Positions 21,470 through 28,715 of a stretch of 64,000 nt of DNA are shown here, in pieces. Numbering within the stretch: the stretch's first letter is position 1; the number at the start of each line of letters is the position of its first letter. The notes below the pieces were generated by a model. That model saw only the letters and a list, made by a program, of their open reading frames with translations. It was not told the DNA's origin and ran no database searches. The position numbers and the translations under genes are program-made. Source of the DNA: Saccharothrix saharensis (lineage in GTDB: Bacteria; Actinomycetota; Actinomycetes; Mycobacteriales; Pseudonocardiaceae); NCBI RefSeq assembly GCF_006716745.1, contig NZ_VFPP01000001.1, positions 1,550,001 to 1,614,000 on the forward strand, given 5' to 3'.

Positions 21470-21760
21470 GGCGTGGACGTTCACCGGCTCGAACCGGGCA
21501 TACAGCACCCCGTCGGGGAACTGCTCGACGATGTCGAGCACCCACCGCACCGCCAAGGTCGACTGCCGAATGCCGGTGGCACCATGCAGGCTGACCGCCA
21601 TCGGTCCCCCGGCCCTCTGATCACCGGCTCCGTGGGTCTCGGCGAGCACGCGGCTCAACCGCTCCCGGTCCCCTTGCCGGTCGGTGAACGCCCGGGTGAC
21701 CGGCGGCAGCTGCTGCGGGACCCTCACGGCACCAGCGGTCGAGCCCGGCAGGCGGATGTC
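21470..21760 (-). pseudogene. Second NB-ARC (AfsR-type) regulator fragment
   Basis: Readable pieces are QQLPPVTRAFTDRQGD, a broken Walker A region (HGATGIRQSTLAVRW in place of G-x4-GKT) and VEQFPDGVLYARF, all typical of the start of the NB-ARC domain in AfsR/SARP proteins. The frame then loses similarity. It is shorter than, and different from, the fragment at 10982-11825. Confidence 0.65.
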
Positions 21761-21917
21761 GAGCACGTCGACGCTGCCCGCCTGCACGGCCGGGCCGTGC
21801 ACCGTTCCACCGAGATGGTTGGCCGTGTCGACACCGCCGGACTTCATGCCACCGCTCCCAGCACACACAGAGGTGCGGCACGGTCGTGTCTCAGAAGTGA
21901 GGTGACCGGGGTGGCGG

Positions 21918-22480
21918 GTGCGGGTCGGTGCCCCGCGGCGGGATGTCCCGCCCGAGTACGGGCCCTGGCAGACCGTCTACGGGTTGTTCCGGCGCCGGCA
22001 GCGGGCCGGGGTCCGGCGGCGGGTGTCGACCGCCTTGCAGGTCCGCGCAGACGGCGAAGGGCTGATCGTGTGGGACGTGAGCGTGGATTCCACGACCACG
22101 CGGGCGCACCAGCACGCCGCCGGTGCGCGGACAAGGGGGACCTGCAGGTCGAACCACCCGACGCCCCGCTCGGCGGGGCCGAGCCGGACGATCACGGGTT
22201 GGGTCGGTCGCGAAGCGGGTGGACCAGCAAACCGCACCTGGCCTGCGAGCAGGGCCGACGGCCGTTGTCGCTGCTGGTCACCGCCGGTCAGCGGGGTGAC
22301 GGCCCGCAGTTCAGACCCGTGATCGAGCAGATCTCCGTGCCACTCGTCGGTCCCGGTCGCACCGGGTCCCGGCGGACAAGGCCTACAGCTCCCAGGCCAA
22401 CCGCGCCTACCTGCGGCAGCGGAAGATCAAGGCGATCATCGATCAGCCCCGCGACCAGGCCGCCCACCGCAAGGCCACAC
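21918..22480 (+). pseudogene. Degenerate IS5-family transposase
   Basis: In order but in shifting frames: YGPWQTVYGLFRRRQRAGV, DGEGLIVWDVSVDSTTTRAH, then after a frameshift KPHLACEQGRRPLSLLVTAG and GDGPQFRPVIEQI, and after another DKAYSSQANRAYLRQRKI. These are the DDE-domain blocks of IS5/IS427-group transposases (DSTxxRAH and ADKAYSS hold the first acidic residues). The start, the final Glu region and clear terminal inverted repeats are missing. An 11-bp direct repeat AAGTGAGGTGA occurs at 21895-21905 and 22544-22554. Confidence 0.8.
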
Positions 22481-22585
22481 CATCCGCAGCAGCCCCGTCG
22501 CCGCTTCCCCGGTTGCTGGAGCCACCTGGCCCGTTGAACGTCAAAGTGAGGTGAAGACCAGCAGCCGCCCACTGGTCGCCGCTCG

Positions 22586-22846
22586 TCAGTGCGCGATCCG
22601 GACCTCGCCGGAATCGATCGTGTCGAGCCCGGCGAGGCAGTGCATGAGCGTCGACTCGCCCGACCCGGACGGTCCCATGATCGCGGTGAACCGGCCGCGG
22701 TCGAACTCGACGCTCACCCCCCCCAGCGCCGTGACCGCGGCTTCCCCCGTGCCGTAGGGCTTCCACACGTCCACCGCTCTTTCGGCGGCCCTCACGTTGC
22801 CCGTAGTCCTCCACCCCTTCACCCCGGGAGGGCGCTCGCCGTGCAC
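22586..22846 (-). pseudogene. Truncated MacB/LolD-type ABC ATPase fragment
   Basis: About 60 residues of an ABC ATPase can be read: YGTGEAAVTALGGVSVEF, then FTAIMGPSGSGESTLMHCL and AGLDTIDSGEVRI, then a stop. The Walker A Lys is replaced by Glu (GSGEST), and the Q-loop, signature and Walker B motifs are absent. It is a non-functional piece of an export-type (MacB/FtsX) ATPase gene. Confidence 0.75.
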
Positions 22847-23392
22847 CGCCGGTGAATGTGGCGGACGGGCGGGGCGTGGCGCGTCCGGAATGACCCCGGA
22901 ATCGCGGTTGGGGGAATTCCCGAGGCCGGTGCGGGATCCCCGAACCTCAAACCTTGGTCAACAACCGTTGTGAGAGCGCTCCACCCGTCAGTACGTTCGG
23001 TTTCGGCCACAAGCCGCTCGGTGGTGAGCTCATCGCCAGGACACCGGAAAACCCCCAACGTGTTCTGCGAGGTAAGCGTGATCGCGAATCCCACACCCAT
23101 CGGGTAGACCCCCGGCGGACGCCTGGGACGAGGAGTCCCAGGCGATCCGGAGCCGAACGCGAGACGAACGGACGGTGAAGCAGACCGATCATCCGATGGC
23201 TGCGCACGGGCCGCCCACCGCGTCGAACACCCCCCGGACACGACCGGCCACGGACCGTCGCGACGACACGCCGTTTCTCCCACATGGCGGGAAAACCGAG
23301 ACAGGAGCGGTGATCACTCGTAGGGTCTACCGGCGTCAGCGACCCTGACACCGCGTGACCAAGATCAACGCCGACGGCTTTGAGGAGCTGGT
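22847..23392. other. Intergenic region before the DUF742 gene
   Basis: About 546 nt with no supportable gene and no recognised RNA. The last 60 nt should contain the DUF742 promoter. Confidence 0.4.
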
Positions 23393-23737
23393 GTGTCGAC
23401 CCTCCGGGTGCGTCCCTACACCAGAACCGGCGGGCGCACGCGCTCCGCGACCACGCTGGCCATCGAGACCATCGTGACGACGAACGAGAAGGCGGCCCGC
23501 GACGCCCTCACGTCGACCGCGGAACACCGCATCATCAGCGACCTGTGCCGCAATCCGCATTCCGTCGCGGAAGTCGCGGCGACGTTGCGGTTGCCGCTCG
23601 GCGTGGTGCGCGTTTTGTTGGCCGACATGTCGGACATGAGCCTGATCAACGTGCACGAGGATCGCGCGATCGACGAGAAGGGCCGGCCGTCACTGGAGTT
23701 GATGGAACGGGTCCTGATGGGTTTGCGCCGAATCTGA
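23393..23737 (+). CDS. DUF742 protein (CvnC-like), orphan
   Basis: This 114-aa protein has a DUF742 pattern: [13 protein letters not shown], then [20 protein letters not shown] and [13 protein letters not shown] (a winged-helix-like segment), ending [16 protein letters not shown]742 proteins normally lie in conservons next to a histidine kinase, a roadblock protein and a small GTPase and act at the membrane. None of those partners is present here. Start is a GTG with GAGGAG upstream. Its 3' end overlaps the convergent dehydrogenase gene by 48 nt. Confidence 0.82.
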   Translation: MSTLRVRPYTRTGGRTRSATTLAIETIVTTNEKAARDALTSTAEHRIISDLCRNPHSVAEVAATLRLPLGVVRVLLADMSDMSLINVHEDRAIDEKGRPSLELMERVLMGLRRI

Positions 23738-24598
23738 GCGTTCGCGCAATGCGTGGACCACGGCGATCATGTCCTCTTTGCCGTGCCCCAGCTCCACCGC
23801 GCGGGTGAACAGGGCCAGGCACGCGTCCAGCAGCGGTGACGCGACCGCGGCGGCGCGGGCGGCGTCGGCGATGAGCTGGTTGTTCATGAGGACGTCGCGG
23901 GCCGCGGCTTGGGCGTCGAAGTCGTCGGCGAGCAGCTTCGAGGTCTTCGCGCGGGACACCTTGCTGGACATCGGGCCCTTGTCCAGCACCTCGACCAGGG
24001 TGCCGAGGTCCAGCTCGTGCCGTTCGGCGAAGTGGAACGCCTCGGTCAGGCCGGTGGTCATGGTGATCAGGAACAGGTTCACGGCGAGCTTCATCAGCAG
24101 GGCGTTCGGGGTGGCGCCGCAGGTGACGACCTCGGCGCACATCGGCGCGACCACGTCGCGGACCCGTGCCACGGGGTCGGGGTCGCCGGCGAGCATGGCG
24201 ACGAGCTCGCCCGCCTCGGCGGGGCCGCGCGAGCCGGACACGGGCGCTTCGACGTAGTGGCCGCCGGCGGCGCGGACGTCGGCGGAGAGGTCGCGCGAGT
24301 AGCCGGGGGACGTCGTGCCCATGTGCACGATCGTGCGGCCTCGGACGTGGTCGGCGAAGCGGTCCGTGCGGCGGGCGAGGACGTCGTCGATGGCGTGCTG
24401 GTCGGCGAGCATGAGGATCACGACGTCGGCGGCGGTGAACACCTCGGCCGGCGTGGCGGCGACCCGTGCGCCCGCGTCCCGCAGCGGCTCGGCGCGGTGC
24501 GGCGACCGGTTCCAGACGACGAGCGGCCGGCCGGACCGGGCCAGGTTGAGCGCCATCGGCTGCCCCATGATGCCGAGACCGATGAATCCGACCTCCAC
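23690..24598 (-). CDS. 3-hydroxyisobutyrate-dehydrogenase-family NAD(P) oxidoreductase
   Basis: This 302-aa protein has the N-terminal Rossmann motif [17 protein letters not shown], substrate region [15 protein letters not shown], and the catalytic Lys in [12 protein letters not shown], which fits the beta-hydroxyacid dehydrogenase family. The substrate is unknown; the family also includes imine reductases and glyoxylate reductases. The GTG at 24598 with GAGGAGG seven nt upstream was preferred over an upstream ATG at 24799 that would translate the tandem repeat. The C-terminal end overlaps the DUF742 gene tail-to-tail. Confidence 0.88.
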   Translation of the reverse strand: MEVGFIGLGIMGQPMALNLARSGRPLVVWNRSPHRAEPLRDAGARVAATPAEVFTAADVVILMLADQHAIDDVLARRTDRFADHVRGRTIVHMGTTSPGYSRDLSADVRAAGGHYVEAPVSGSRGPAEAGELVAMLAGDPDPVARVRDVVAPMCAEVVTCGATPNALLMKLAVNLFLITMTTGLTEAFHFAERHELDLGTLVEVLDKGPMSSKVSRAKTSKLLADDFDAQAAARDVLMNNQLIADAARAAAVASPLLDACLALFTRAVELGHGKEDMIAVVHALRERSDSAQTHQDPFHQLQ

Positions 24599-24742
24599 CG
24601 CGACCTCCTCGCACGACGGCACGGCGCCGTCTCCCGGGTGGGATTCAACGCCGCGCCGGGGGTGCCGGTCTTGAACGGTGGTGCGGTCGGCGTGTTCCGA
24701 GCGTTCAACTCGGGTGTCCCGAACGTAGGACTTCCGGGACCT

Positions 24743-24869
24743 GAGCGTTCGACACGCGAGGCCTGAGCGTTCGACACGCAGGACCTGGACGTTCGACACG
24801 CAGGACCTGGAGGTTCGACACGCGGGGCTTGGAGGTTCGACACGCGGGGCTTGGAGGTTCGACTCTCGG
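24743..24869. repeat. 22-bp tandem repeat, about 5.8 units
   Basis: Units start at 24743, 24765, 24787, 24809, 24831 and 24853 with exact 22-bp spacing and the shared core GTTCGACACGC. The variable tail is AGGACCT, GAGGCCT or GGGGCTT, and the last unit is partial. A diverged related piece (GTTCAACTCGGGTGTC) lies just upstream. The units are contiguous, without spacers. The array sits between the 5' end of the dehydrogenase gene and the 3' end of the anti-sigma gene. Confidence 0.92.
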
Positions 24870-24874
24870 CGAGG

Positions 24875-25606
24875 TCAGGAGGTGGGGAGGCGGAGCAGGG
24901 TGGAGCCGTCGTCGGTGTCGCGCACGACGAACTCCTCGATGTCGTGCCAGCGCAGGCCCACGGAGGACTGGAGGGTGACCGGGTCCTTGGCCGGGCCCGA
25001 CGCGGTCACCAGCCACGAGCCGACGGTGACCGCCTCGCCCGCGCGCGACTTCGCCACCAGCTCGCACCGCGACGGCCCCTTGACGCCCTTCACCTCCAGC
25101 TGCACCGACGTGCCCCACGGCTCAGGGCTGGCCGAGAGCCGGGCGGACACCCCGGTCACCGGGTCGGTGCGGGTGATGGTGCCGGACGAGTCGGGCACGC
25201 CCTTCGCCACGTTGGACTGCTCCGGCACCGGCGGCGCGGACGGCGCGGCGACCGGGTCGGACGGTGCGGCGACGTTCACCGACACGACCGCGGTCAGCAC
25301 GACGAGCACCACCGCGGCGGCGGCGGCCAGCAGCGCGAAGGTGCGGCGCTTGCGCGCCCTGGAGTCCGACACCGAGTCGAGCATCGCGCGCACCGAACGG
25401 CCGTCGGGCCGCTCCCCCGCGTTGGCGCGCAGCATGCCGTTGGCGTCGGCTTCGTCGAGCAGGTCGGGGAGTTCGGCGAAATCACGCAGGTCGAGCGCAC
25501 ATCGACGGCACTGGGCGAGGTGGTTCTCGAACGCGTCGACCTCGTCCTCGTCGAGGACCCCGAGGACGTACGCCGCCACATCGACGTGGTTCGGCTGCGA
25601 AGTCAC
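24875..25606 (-). CDS. Anti-sigma factor with zinc-finger domain (RskA-like)
   Basis: This 243-aa protein has an N-terminal anti-sigma zinc finger (VDVAAYVLGVLDEDE, then H-x3-C-x2-C as HLAQCRRC), one membrane segment at about 90-112 (FALLAAAAAVVLVVLTAVV) and an extracytoplasmic RskA-type domain. It should hold the sigma factor at the membrane until a signal releases it by proteolysis. A GTG start lies three nt after the sigma gene's stop, so the two are coupled. Confidence 0.88.
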   Translation of the reverse strand: MTSQPNHVDVAAYVLGVLDEDEVDAFENHLAQCRRCALDLRDFAELPDLLDEADANGMLRANAGERPDGRSVRAMLDSVSDSRARKRRTFALLAAAAAVVLVVLTAVVSVNVAAPSDPVAAPSAPPVPEQSNVAKGVPDSSGTITRTDPVTGVSARLSASPEPWGTSVQLEVKGVKGPSRCELVAKSRAGEAVTVGSWLVTASGPAKDPVTLQSSVGLRWHDIEEFVVRDTDDGSTLLRLPTS

Positions 25607-25609
25607 CTG

Positions 25610-26173
25610 TCAGCCCCGATCCTGCAACGCACGCCGCAGGGCGCGAAGCGCGTAGTACACCCTGGACTTCACCGTGCCGGGCGGTACCCCGAGCACCGCT
25701 GCGGCTTCCCCGACGGTCCGATCCCTCAAGTACGTCTCGAGAATAGCCTCCCGGTGTTCTTCCGTCAGTCCGTTCATCGCTTCGGCAACGACTATGGCCG
25801 CCAGCGTGCGGTCCGCTTCGTCCCGCTGCGGGGCCTCGTCGGACGGCGTCAACTCCGACTCCTGCGGTCGGACGCTCCGCTTGCGACGGTCGTCGATGAC
25901 CAGCCGCCGGGCCACGGTGAACAGCCAGGAGCGCAGCAGGACGGGGTCCCGCTCCAGCTTCTCGGCGTTGCGCCACGCCCGCACGAGCGTCTCCTGGACG
26001 ATGTCCTCTGCCCACTGCCGGTCGCTGCCCGTCAGCCTCATGGCATGTCCGAGCAGCGCGCTGCCGAACTCCTGGTAGAGCCTGCGGATCAGCTCGTCTT
26101 CCAGGCTGAGGTCCGGCCGGCCGTGATCTCTTCGGGGGGAAGTGCTGCGTCTGTGCCGCGCCACGCCGAGCAT
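25610..26173 (-). CDS. ECF-family RNA polymerase sigma factor
   Basis: This 187-aa protein has region 2 (LIRRLYQEFGSALLGHA, then EDIVQETLVRAWR) and region 4 (LTEEHREAILETYLRD, then PPGTVKSRVYYALRALR), close to the SigK/SigL group. It is cotranscribed with its anti-sigma factor and divergent from the lipoprotein/redox operon, its most likely target. The ATG at 26173 was chosen since it begins just ahead of conserved region 2; the ribosome site is weak. Confidence 0.88.
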   Translation of the reverse strand: MLGVARHRRSTSPRRDHGRPDLSLEDELIRRLYQEFGSALLGHAMRLTGSDRQWAEDIVQETLVRAWRNAEKLERDPVLLRSWLFTVARRLVIDDRRKRSVRPQESELTPSDEAPQRDEADRTLAAIVVAEAMNGLTEEHREAILETYLRDRTVGEAAAVLGVPPGTVKSRVYYALRALRRALQDRG

Positions 26174-26235
26174 CCAAGCGCGCCGGGGGCGGCCGCGTCG
26201 AGGGTTTGGCCGCAAAAAAAGTCGTTGATTTGTTC

Positions 26236-26263
26236 GTGAACCGTCATCGCTTCGTGTCCGTAT
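26236..26263 (+). promoter_or_regulatory. Candidate ECF promoter of the redox operon
   Basis: GTGAACC at 26236-26242 and CCGTAT at 26258-26263 resemble an ECF -35 (GAAC) and -10 (CGT) with a spacer of about 16 nt. It points toward the lipoprotein gene and lies about 85 nt upstream of it. Confidence 0.3.
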
Positions 26264-26348
26264 GCCCCGGTATCCGCTCTGAAGGCACGGACCCGGTTCT
26301 CCGGTCCGCTGGTCCTTTCGGCGGACCCGCCCGCAGGAGAAAGGACCA

Positions 26349-26930
26349 ATGATGCGTGGTCGACGTACCCGGAAGGCGTTGCTGCTGGTTCCGGCGGCAA
26401 CGGTGTCCGTGCTGGTCAGCGCGTGTGGCGTGACCGGCGTGGACACCGTCGCGGGCCAGAACCCGGCAGGCGGCGCCGGTTCCGGTTCGACGACTCTCCA
26501 ACAACCGCCGGAATTCGGCAAGGAGCCGCACCAGATGCTCTCGGCCACCGAGTCGAGGCAGGTCGGGTGGTTCGTGGCGGACGCGGGCGGCTTCGCGCTG
26601 TACCGCTACGACAAGGACACCGCGAAACCACCGAAGTCGAATTGTGACGCCGAGTGCGTGGCGATGTGGCCGCCGGTGCTCGTCAGCGACCACACCATGA
26701 CCTCCGGCGTGGACCCGACGCTGGTCGGCTCGGTGGCGCGCGCGGACGGGAAGAAGCAGGTCACGCTGGCCGGGTGGCCGCTGTACCGGTACGCGGGTGA
26801 CAAGAAGGCGGGTGAGGTGACCGGGCAGGGCAAGGGTGGCGCGTGGTTCGCGGTGACGCCCGAGGGCAAGAAGGCGCAGGCGAACGACGGCGCGGCACCC
26901 GGCCAACCGTCCACCGGCGACGGCTACTAG
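26349..26930 (+). CDS. Secreted lipoprotein with Lipoprotein_15 repeats
   Basis: This 193-aa protein has a signal peptide with lipobox LVSAC, a low-complexity linker, then two copies of the secreted repeat (PF03640 type): GGFALYRYDKDT with CDAECVAMWPPVL, and TLAGWPLYRYAGDKK with GAWFAVTPEG. The repeat's function is not established; such proteins are often encoded beside cytochromes or redox enzymes. It is the first gene of the operon, with 12 nt to the next. Confidence 0.88.
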   Translation: MMRGRRTRKALLLVPAATVSVLVSACGVTGVDTVAGQNPAGGAGSGSTTLQQPPEFGKEPHQMLSATESRQVGWFVADAGGFALYRYDKDTAKPPKSNCDAECVAMWPPVLVSDHTMTSGVDPTLVGSVARADGKKQVTLAGWPLYRYAGDKKAGEVTGQGKGGAWFAVTPEGKKAQANDGAAPGQPSTGDGY

Positions 26931-26942
26931 GACGAGAAACCC

Positions 26943-27695
26943 ATGTCAGGCAAGCGTTTCGCGGCGGCCGTGCTGGCCCTGCACCTGCTGATGCTGCCCG
27001 TGCTGCCCGGTGTCGCGCGCGCCGACGATCCGCCCGCGGCCGGGCCGGTGGAGCAGACGCCGCTCGGCCCGATCACCGCGCTGGACAAGGAACTGCTGGT
27101 CAAGGTGCGGCTCGCGGGCCTGTGGGAGATGCCCATGGGCGAGGAGGCGCAGACCCGCGCGGCCAGCACCCGGGTCAAGGAGGTCGGCGCGCAGTTGGCG
27201 AGCGACCACACGTTCCTCGACGAGCGGGTGGTGCGGCTGGCGTCCCAGATGGGTGTCGCGCTGCCGGACGAGGCCAACGCCGACCAGCAGTCGTGGATGG
27301 CGGAGATGCGCTCGCGGACCGGCGCGGCGTTCGACGACTCGTTCGCCAACCGGCTGCGGGCGGCGCACGGCTCGATCTTCCCGGCCATCGCGACCGTGCG
27401 GGCCACCACCCGCAACGAGGCGATCCGCCAGTTCGCCCAGGTGTGCAACCAGATCGTGCTCAAGCACATGACCTTGTTGGAGAGCACCAACATGGTCACC
27501 GACATGGGCCTGGCCAAGCCGGTGGCCGCCGGCGCGGCGCCCGCGGCGGCGGTGAGCGCCGACCCGGTGCGCGCCTCGGCGCAGATCCCCTCGGGCGGGC
27601 CGACACCCCTGTCGGTTCTCCTCATGTGCCTGGTCGGCGCGGTCGTGACGATCACGATCCTGCGCCTGCTGCGACCTCGTGCCGACGTCAAGTGA
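26943..27695 (+). CDS. Secreted DUF4142 protein with C-terminal membrane anchor
   Basis: This 250-aa protein has a signal peptide (AAAVLALHLLMLPVLPGVARA), a helical DUF4142 domain at about 40-185 (LDKELLVKVRLAGLWEMPMG, VKEVGAQLASDHTFLDERVV) and a single C-terminal membrane span (LSVLLMCLVGAVVTITIL) with a short basic tail. The domain resembles ferritin-like four-helix bundles, but no clear metal ligands are seen. It lies between the lipoprotein and the membrane redox gene in one operon. Confidence 0.85.
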   Translation: MSGKRFAAAVLALHLLMLPVLPGVARADDPPAAGPVEQTPLGPITALDKELLVKVRLAGLWEMPMGEEAQTRAASTRVKEVGAQLASDHTFLDERVVRLASQMGVALPDEANADQQSWMAEMRSRTGAAFDDSFANRLRAAHGSIFPAIATVRATTRNEAIRQFAQVCNQIVLKHMTLLESTNMVTDMGLAKPVAAGAAPAAAVSADPVRASAQIPSGGPTPLSVLLMCLVGAVVTITILRLLRPRADVK

Positions 27696-27875
27696 GAGGA
27701 GGTGGTGACCGGACCCCGACCAGAGCGTCTCCCACCGCGGAGAACCCCACACCCTCGAACCCGCCCGGCAGGTCGTGACCACTCCTGCGCGGCCGGCCGG
27801 GCGGGTCGACCACCGCCGACCCGTTCCCCCCAACCACCTGCGAGTTCTCTCCCGCCATCTCGGAGGTAGACACCA

Positions 27876-28715
27876 GTGCTCACCCAGGTTCCGCTGCTGA
27901 TCGCCCAGGCGACCGGCGGCGACCACGACGCCGGAGTGCGCCACGTCGCGCAGATCTCGGCGCGCCTGGCCTACGCGACCATGTGCGCCACCCTGTGCTG
28001 GGGCGTGCTGATCGCCACCGGCTGGGCCAACAAGATCTCCGGCAGGCAGGGGTTGCGCAACAGCCACATGGTGCTGGCGACCATGGCCCTGACGTTCGGG
28101 TCGCTGCACGCGTTCGCGTTCACCCTGTTGCAACTCGGAGCTTTCCCGTACTTGAAGATCCTGGTGCCCTTCTACGACGGCGGCCTGCTCCGGCACGCGC
28201 TGGGCATCCTCGGCCTGGAGATCATGCTCACCATCGCGATCACCGCCGGCCTGCGCAAGAAGATCTACTACCGCAAGTGGTTGCGGCTGCACCAACTGGC
28301 TTACGTCGCGGTCACCGTCACGGTGGTCCACTCGTGGTTCGGCGCGATCGCGAACGGCAACCTGGCCGTGCTGTGGTTGGCCGGCCTCACGATCCTGGTG
28401 CCGACGGCGACCATCGCCATCGCCCGGTTCCTGCCACCGGACTGGCTGGTGAAGCTGGGCATGCTGGAGCCGGAGCCCGGGTTCGAGGCCGAGCCCGACG
28501 GCGCGGGCGGCAGCGCGTTGGACGTCAGCGTCGACAACGAGCGCTGCCACCGCTACGGCATCTGCCAGGCCGAGGCGCCCGGGCTGTTCCAGCTGGTCGA
28601 CGACGAGCGCCTGCGGTACGAGCGCAGGCCGCCGCCGGAGCAGTTCGCGCAGGCTCGGGCGGCCGCGCGGGCGTGCCCGATGCGCGCGATCGAGCTGCGG
28701 GAGCGTGTCCGGTGA
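27876..28715 (+). CDS. Ferric-reductase-like di-heme membrane domain fused to a ferredoxin
   Basis: This 279-aa protein has about five membrane segments with two His pairs in the ferric-reductase/NOX spacing: H64-x13-H78 and H139-x12-H152, predicted to hold two b-type hemes. The C-terminal 65 residues are a single-cluster ferredoxin (CHRYGICQAEAP and ACPMRAIEL) with three cysteines (224, 230, 267), which favours a [3Fe-4S] cluster. The protein should carry electrons from a cytoplasmic reductase through its own ferredoxin to hemes and out across the membrane. GTG start with GGAGGT. Its end overlaps the reductase start (GTGA). Confidence 0.85.
   Translation: MLTQVPLLIAQATGGDHDAGVRHVAQISARLAYATMCATLCWGVLIATGWANKISGRQGLRNSHMVLATMALTFGSLHAFAFTLLQLGAFPYLKILVPFYDGGLLRHALGILGLEIMLTIAITAGLRKKIYYRKWLRLHQLAYVAVTVTVVHSWFGAIANGNLAVLWLAGLTILVPTATIAIARFLPPDWLVKLGMLEPEPGFEAEPDGAGGSALDVSVDNERCHRYGICQAEAPGLFQLVDDERLRYERRPPPEQFAQARAAARACPMRAIELRERVR

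Noticed and set aside
24743-24869. CRISPR array at the tandem repeat
   Set aside because: The 22-bp units are directly adjacent, with no spacers and no cas genes.
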